DNA of 64,000 nt from Streptomyces sp. DvalAA-43 (GTDB lineage Bacteria > Actinomycetota > Actinomycetes > Streptomycetales > Streptomycetaceae). The position numbers were made by a program, and so were the translations under genes. How positions within the stretch are numbered: the first letter of the stretch is position 1; every line of letters starts with the position of its first letter. Of this stretch, positions 60,801-64,000 are shown in pieces. Location of the stretch: NCBI RefSeq assembly GCF_900091725.1, contig NZ_FMBW01000030.1, positions 248,001 through 312,000 on the forward strand. Direction: 5' to 3'. Under the pieces are notes generated by a model that was not told the origin of the DNA, ran no database searches, and worked only from the letters and a program-made list of their open reading frames with translations.

Positions 60801-61379
60801 CTGGCACTGGATGGCGGTCGGCCCGGCGGCCGAGCCGACGACGGGGGCGGTGTCCCAGGCGGTGCTGATCTCCGGCGCGCAGCCCTTGGTGGTGGCGAGC
60901 GGGATGACGGCGACGGTGGGCTCGCTCGGGTCGAACCCGTTGTTCGACAACCGGAGCGTGAATTCGCCCGCGCGGGGCAGCCGACACCAGCCGGCGCCCC
61001 ACACGGAGTCGTAGCAGTTGATCTCCGTGTCGCCGTCGAAGACGTCGGCGTACGTGTTGGCGCCGCCTGCGAGCACGACCTTGTGCAGCCCGGCGGCCCC
61101 GGCCGTGATCATGAAGCAGGCCGTGCCGTAGCCCGGGACCGTCGGCCTGCCCTCCGTCGGGGCGGCCTCGCCGAAGCCGGAGAGCGGCAGGGTGGCGCAG
61201 TCCTCGTCGGCCGTGGCATCGGCCGCCGCCGCTGCGGGGGCGTACGCCTGGGCGGCGCCCGCGGGTATCAGCAGCGAGAGCAGAACAGACAGTGCGAGCA
61301 ACAGCGCGGCGTACGCCGCCGCTCTGCCGGATCTCGCGGATCTCGCGGATCTCGCGGCCTTGCTTGGACAGTTGGGCAT
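57861..61379 (-). CDS. large secreted protein with three C-terminal Ig-like repeats
   Basis: A 1172-residue exported protein. The signal peptide includes an ARSARSAR run from three 9-bp repeats and a long hydrophobic core. Residues about 60-840 hold several similar Cys-containing beta domains (for example CRLPRAGEFTLRLS, then CSLPAAGDYTVFTD), each about 110-130 residues. An IPT/TIG-like segment follows (about 850-935). The last 240 residues are three tandem repeats of about 90, with TWTPAPTSYAYQW and KKxTVTVTARRTG in each. No enzymatic motif is seen. It probably acts as an adhesin or surface matrix protein. Confidence 0.88.
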   Translation of the reverse strand: MPNCPSKAARSARSARSGRAAAYAALLLALSVLLSLLIPAGAAQAYAPAAAAADATADEDCATLPLSGFGEAAPTEGRPTVPGYGTACFMITAGAAGLHKVVLAGGANTYADVFDGDTEINCYDSVWGAGWCRLPRAGEFTLRLSNNGFDPSEPTVAVIPLATTKGCAPEISTAWDTAPVVGSAAGPTAIQCQPFTGKPGERITDTIATTSYGQSLSWITDETGARICPHFNEDDSEGCVLPGDGPYRVLSQVTSAEHGFPAEYTLTVRRISDPAGCTHVPLNAYNSAPTTADPASGCKTFTAPAAGRYNVYSVSDGARSTLAVYDGDGKTVCTTWGGVCSLPAAGDYTVFTDHPTLILDSSATTGCEPVELGLYQGSFAAAGEIDCLSLPLPADARLAVLKALNGPEPRPEVTVVDAGGAQRCDWSDLSAGTCALTGKAPFRALVSTDDSSEPTGPYALALHRTDVASDCPAIPAGNFTATSPAARFSTGDGVFSHCLSIPADGHSAQENLQLQAAPGTKSTAEFTVLDPHGKRVCSIYSTLSSWTTCELAPGVAHTVLVTGRDTAADYTLTRRDVTATAKGCTANPATKVGGPSAGGTMGAAGELRCRQVTTADAEDTLHIDVRDELGAANVVVYDADGTALCNRNQACAVTGSTHYQVLVTVPATLKAPGSYHFDALRIAGADGPAAECEKVASVAYGYGPITGTLDEQHTAVCAALPTAYRDRFDMAISDTTGATETAVPALYDASLDNGCMRFIPTGYQCAVSEAYSTEPTPSILVLSLPEKASKTSYKAEAVCSSIICGAEKVSIGEVSPATGAAGSKATVQVTGTALHKDDKVRIQLSGKTIESTTTAVSADRKTLTAVLDLTGATVGTWSLSVITHNNWAYGRGSFEVTAAAPLRNSAPPTITGTARVGDRLTASPGTWTPAPTSYAYQWNADGKPVTGATASTYTVPASLLGKKLTVTVTARRTGTADVPATSAALTVAKGAAPKATTAPKITGTAKVGAKLTAGAGSWTPAATSYAYQWKSDGKAIKGATASTYTVPASLLGKKVTVTVTARRTGHADGSATTASVKIATGSAPKATKQPTISGTAKVGKVLKAAHGTWTPAPTSYGYQWYANGKAISGATKSSLTLKSAQSGKKITVKVTARRTGHSNGSSTSKATKAVAR

Positions 61380-61554
61380 TCCGTTCCCCCCGGACCGGTG
61401 AAGTGTGCGCTTCTGCCGGGAGCTTCACGAACGGCGAGCGAACGCGGGATGGCCCGGGACACAAGCGAGATGTGCGCGACTCGTAAAGATGAGTGCACGC
61501 GATCATCGCACATGCGTCCGGGGCCACCCGAGGCATTTCGGTTCCGGTCGCGGG

Positions 61555-63036
61555 CTACTTGCCCAGCACCGCCTTCATCACGCTCTTCGCGATCGGCGCG
61601 CCCAGTCGGCCACCGGAGATGTCCGACCGCGAGATGTCCATGGCCGTCGGGTCGATGAACACCGCGACCGCCACCGACTTGCCACCGGCCTTGCCGTACG
61701 AGACGAACCAGCCGTACGGCACCTCGTCGTTCACGTTGACGCCGCGCTGCGCCGTACCGGTCTTGCCGCCGACCGTGACGCCGTCGATCAGGGCGCGCTG
61801 GGCGCTGCCCTCCTTGGCCGTGAACTCCATCATTTCCTGGACCTTCTTCGCCGTCTCCTCGGACACGGCCTGGCTCTTGAGCTTCGGCTCGTTCTTCTCC
61901 AGGACCGACAGGTCGGGGCCGCGCAGCTCGTCGACGATGTAGGGCTGCATCAGCTTGCCGTCGTTGGCGAGGGCGGCCGTCACCATCGCCATCTGCATCG
62001 GCGTACTGGTGAGGCTGCCCTGCCCCATGCCCGTCAGCGCGGTGCCGGGCTTGTCCAGCTTCTCCGGGTAGAGGCTCTTGGAGGCGAGCATGTCGCCGAA
62101 CTCGTCGGAGTAGACATCGGCGTTGAAGCCGAACTTCTCCGCGGTCTCCCGCATCTTCTCGGCACCGACCTTGGACGCGGCGTCGAGGAAGACGTTGTTG
62201 CAGGAGTACTGCATCGCGGTCTTCATCGACGCCTTGTTGCACGTCGCGTCACCGGCCTCGCTGCTGATCTTGTTCGTGGAGAGCGGCAGGGGGTACGGGG
62301 AGACGGCGTCGGTGCGCGCGTCGACATCGGTGACGACGCCGTTCTCCAGGGCCGCGGCCGCGGTGAGGATCTTGAACGTCGAGCCGGGCGGGAAGGTCTC
62401 CCGGAGCGGGCGGTTGGCCAGCGGCTTGCCCTTGTCCTTGATGAGCGCCTGGAACTTGTCCCCCTCCTTGAACGAGTTCCCGGCGAAGACCGACGGGTCG
62501 TACGAGGGCGTGGAGACCAGGGCCAGGACCTTCCCCGTCTCCGGCTCCAGCGCGACGACCGCACCCCGCGCGCCGAGGTCGCTCAGCCCCTTGTACCCGG
62601 CCTTCTGCGCCTTCGGGTCGATCGTGGTGATCACATCACCGCCGCGCCGCGGGTCGCCGGTGATGATGTCCTTGGCGTGCCGGAACGCGAAGCGGTCGTC
62701 CTGGCCGCTGAGGATGCTGTCGTACGTCTTCTCCAGGAGGGACATGCCCTGCGACTGGGAGGCGTAGCCGGTGACGGGGGCGTACATCGGGCCCTGCTTG
62801 AAGGTCCGCTTGTACTTGAAGTCCGTCCCCTCGACCGCCTTGGAACCGGTGATCGCCTCGCTGCCGACGATGATGTCACCGCGCGGGGTGGCGAACTGGG
62901 CGATCTTCACCCGGCGGTTGTTCTCGTGCGTGGCCAGGGGCTCGCTCTTGACGTACTGGATCCAGTTCGCCCGCAGGAGCAGCGCCATCACCAGCAGCCC
63001 GCAGAATATGGCTATGTGCCGCAACGGCCTGTTCAT
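61555..63036 (-). CDS. class B penicillin-binding protein (PbpA/FtsI-like transpeptidase)
   Basis: A 493-residue bitopic protein: a short head, a membrane helix (about 8-25), a pedestal domain, and a transpeptidase domain with GSTFKIL (active-site Ser-x-x-Lys), SCNNVF (SxN) and KTGTAQRG (KTG). It cross-links peptidoglycan. Streptomyces genomes carry several such PBPs; the length and the short pedestal resemble the PbpA group involved in differentiation or apical growth. It is monocistronic as far as can be seen and is followed on the same strand by the large repeat protein. Confidence 0.92.
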   Translation of the reverse strand: MNRPLRHIAIFCGLLVMALLLRANWIQYVKSEPLATHENNRRVKIAQFATPRGDIIVGSEAITGSKAVEGTDFKYKRTFKQGPMYAPVTGYASQSQGMSLLEKTYDSILSGQDDRFAFRHAKDIITGDPRRGGDVITTIDPKAQKAGYKGLSDLGARGAVVALEPETGKVLALVSTPSYDPSVFAGNSFKEGDKFQALIKDKGKPLANRPLRETFPPGSTFKILTAAAALENGVVTDVDARTDAVSPYPLPLSTNKISSEAGDATCNKASMKTAMQYSCNNVFLDAASKVGAEKMRETAEKFGFNADVYSDEFGDMLASKSLYPEKLDKPGTALTGMGQGSLTSTPMQMAMVTAALANDGKLMQPYIVDELRGPDLSVLEKNEPKLKSQAVSEETAKKVQEMMEFTAKEGSAQRALIDGVTVGGKTGTAQRGVNVNDEVPYGWFVSYGKAGGKSVAVAVFIDPTAMDISRSDISGGRLGAPIAKSVMKAVLGK

Positions 63037-63257
63037 CGTCGATCCACTCCCGTACTCGCCCGTGCGTGATCCTTAACTGGGAAAGATACCGATTACGTCG
63101 AAATGGTTGCACTCACAACCAATCCGGTACGGCGGACGGGCCGCGCCCGCCGGGGCGATCGTTCAGTGGCACTGGGCGAAGTCGTCGGCTTGCGCCCGCG
63201 AACTCGCCTGGACGAACTGAGCTTGTTCCACTTTGACGGACACCATTGGTGTGGTGG

Positions 63258-63400
63258 TCAGGCTGCGAGTGCGGTCTCGTACTCGGCGGGGCCGAGGTAG
63301 CCGAGGCTGCTGTGCAGTGGGTGCGAGCCGCACCGGCCCTCGATGGAATCGAGGATCGCGGTGCGGGCGGCCGCCCGGCTGGGCTCATCGGGCACTTCGA
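63258..63400 (-). pseudogene. IS3-family transposase C-terminal relic
   Basis: The minus strand reads AARTAILDSIEGRCGSHPLH followed by SSLGYLGPAEYETALAA and TGA at 63258. That is the end of IS3 orfB. The catalytic residues upstream are absent. Confidence 0.75.
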
Positions 63401-63600
63401 CCGCAAGGTCCACCTGATCGTGGACCGGCACTCGGCCCACCGCTCGAAGACCGTCCGGACCTGGCTCGCCGACCACGAGGACGCGATCGAACTGCGCTTC
63501 CTTCCGTCGTACTCACCCGAACTGAACCCCGACGAACAGGTAGACGCCGACCTCAAACGCGGTCTGCCCCCACACCCACCGGGCCCGGAACATGCAGGCA
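63380..63600 (+). pseudogene. IS630-type transposase C-terminal relic
   Basis: The plus strand reads GHFDRKVHLIVDRHSAHRS, then LADHEDAIELRFLPSYSPEL and NPDEQVDADLKR, the DDE C-terminus of IS630 transposases, then loses homology. It faces the IS3 relic. Confidence 0.75.
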
Positions 63601-63628
63601 TGTGCCTGAAGGCAACGAAAGGCCGGAA

Positions 63629-63657
63629 GGCGGGCGGAAGCGCCGAAGCCGCCCGCC
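63629..63657 (-). terminator. hairpin after the LLM oxidoreductase gene
   Basis: A 9-bp perfect stem GGCGGGCGG / CCGCCCGCC with an 11-base loop, 12 bases downstream of the minus-strand stop. Confidence 0.55.
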
Positions 63658-63668
63658 CGAGACGCCCG

Positions 63669-64000
63669 TCAGAGGTACTCCGCGTACCCGTCCAGCGCCC
63701 GCAGTACGTCCCGTTCGCTCGCCGGGGGCAGTTGCAGGACGATCTCCTCGATGCCCAGCTCCGCGTAGTGCGCCAGCTTGCCGGCGCTGGGGAGGACCGC
63801 GTAGGGGACGATCTGGAGGTGCTTCGGGTCGCGGCCCGCCGCCTCCCAGGCGCCGCGGAGCTCCGGGAGGGACTCGGTCAGGCCCCGGCCGCCGATGGGG
63901 AGCCAGCCGTCGGCGTACTCGGCGATGTGAGCGAAGAGCTTCGGGCCCGCCGCGCCGCCGATCAGGGTGCGCGGGCCGTTCACCGGGCCGCGGGGCCGCT
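63669..64000 (-). CDS. LLM-class F420-dependent oxidoreductase, C-terminal part (cut by the window edge)
   Basis: About 110 residues of a luciferase-like (beta/alpha)8 barrel enzyme, running off the right edge in an open frame. LIGGAAGPKLFAHIAEYADG and the final AELGIEEIVLQLPPASERDV are typical of the F420-dependent branch. The frame from 64000 stays open, so an internal start at 63983 is not the true one. F420 for this enzyme would depend on the FbiC gene in this window. Confidence 0.8.
   Translation of the reverse strand, partial: RPRGPVNGPRTLIGGAAGPKLFAHIAEYADGWLPIGGRGLTESLPELRGAWEAAGRDPKHLQIVPYAVLPSAGKLAHYAELGIEEIVLQLPPASERDVLRALDGYAEYL

Noticed and set aside
58728-61658. A 976-codon plus-strand open frame under the secreted repeat protein
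   Set aside because: The translation is Gly/Arg-rich with no domain, and the minus-strand frame has a signal peptide and clear Ig-like repeats.

Overview
The window reads as chromosomal DNA of a Streptomyces (or very close relative). GC is very high with strong third-position GC bias. GTG and TTG starts and ATGA-type overlaps are common. The gene families are typical of the genus: XRE/DUF397 regulator pairs, GPP34, DUF6507, FbiC for cofactor F420, TerD and GlsB stress proteins, LCP proteins and large secreted proteins.

Layout. 1-5.6 kb: a secreted M6 zinc protease, an acyl-CoA ligase, a thioredoxin-like lipid-side protein and a trypsin-like protease. 5.7-12.6 kb: an envelope/stress block (TatB-like and TatA-like proteins, LCP ligase, two TerD-family proteins, ArsR regulator, GlsB, ion channel). 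Five copies of the palindrome TTGCGCAA sit in its intergenic gaps, suggesting one shared regulator. 13-18 kb: a decayed IS4 transposase, then a DUF6507 partner, a 933-residue polymorphic toxin ending in a PD-(D/E)xK nuclease-like domain, and an Imm49 immunity protein. 18-20.6 kb: tRNA-Arg(CCU) whose 3' end is repeated 2.5 kb downstream, bounding a small decayed island with a radical-SAM pseudogene and an intact FAD monooxygenase.

22-30.3 kb: a poly-gamma-glutamate-type capsule locus. It holds a CapA lipoprotein, a four-TM double-HAMP membrane protein, PgsB with an unusual tail, PgsC and an NlpC/P60 enzyme, with a divergent membrane-anchored hydrolase-like protein. 30-37.6 kb: a polytopic membrane protein, a D-Ala-D-Ala carboxypeptidase with a long acidic cytoplasmic head, a GPP34 protein and an XRE + DUF397 pair. 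37.7-43.5 kb: metabolic genes (SDR with a divergent partner over a perfect palindrome, a sodium/solute symporter, a degenerate ADP-ribosylglycohydrolase, a DHFR/RibD-like protein). 43.6-53 kb: an ATPase-TPR protein, FbiC, a two-component system and a secreted protein-arginine deiminase.

53.2-64 kb: a rearrangement scar joining broken DUF6879 and XRE genes, a DUF397 gene, a winged-helix protein overlapping a HAD phosphatase, a PadR + HAAS membrane pair, a 1172-residue secreted repeat protein, a penicillin-binding protein, a small transposase graveyard (IS3 and IS630 ends), and the C-terminal part of an F420-dependent LLM oxidoreductase cut by the window edge. All functional calls come from motif recognition in the sequence; no database search was run.
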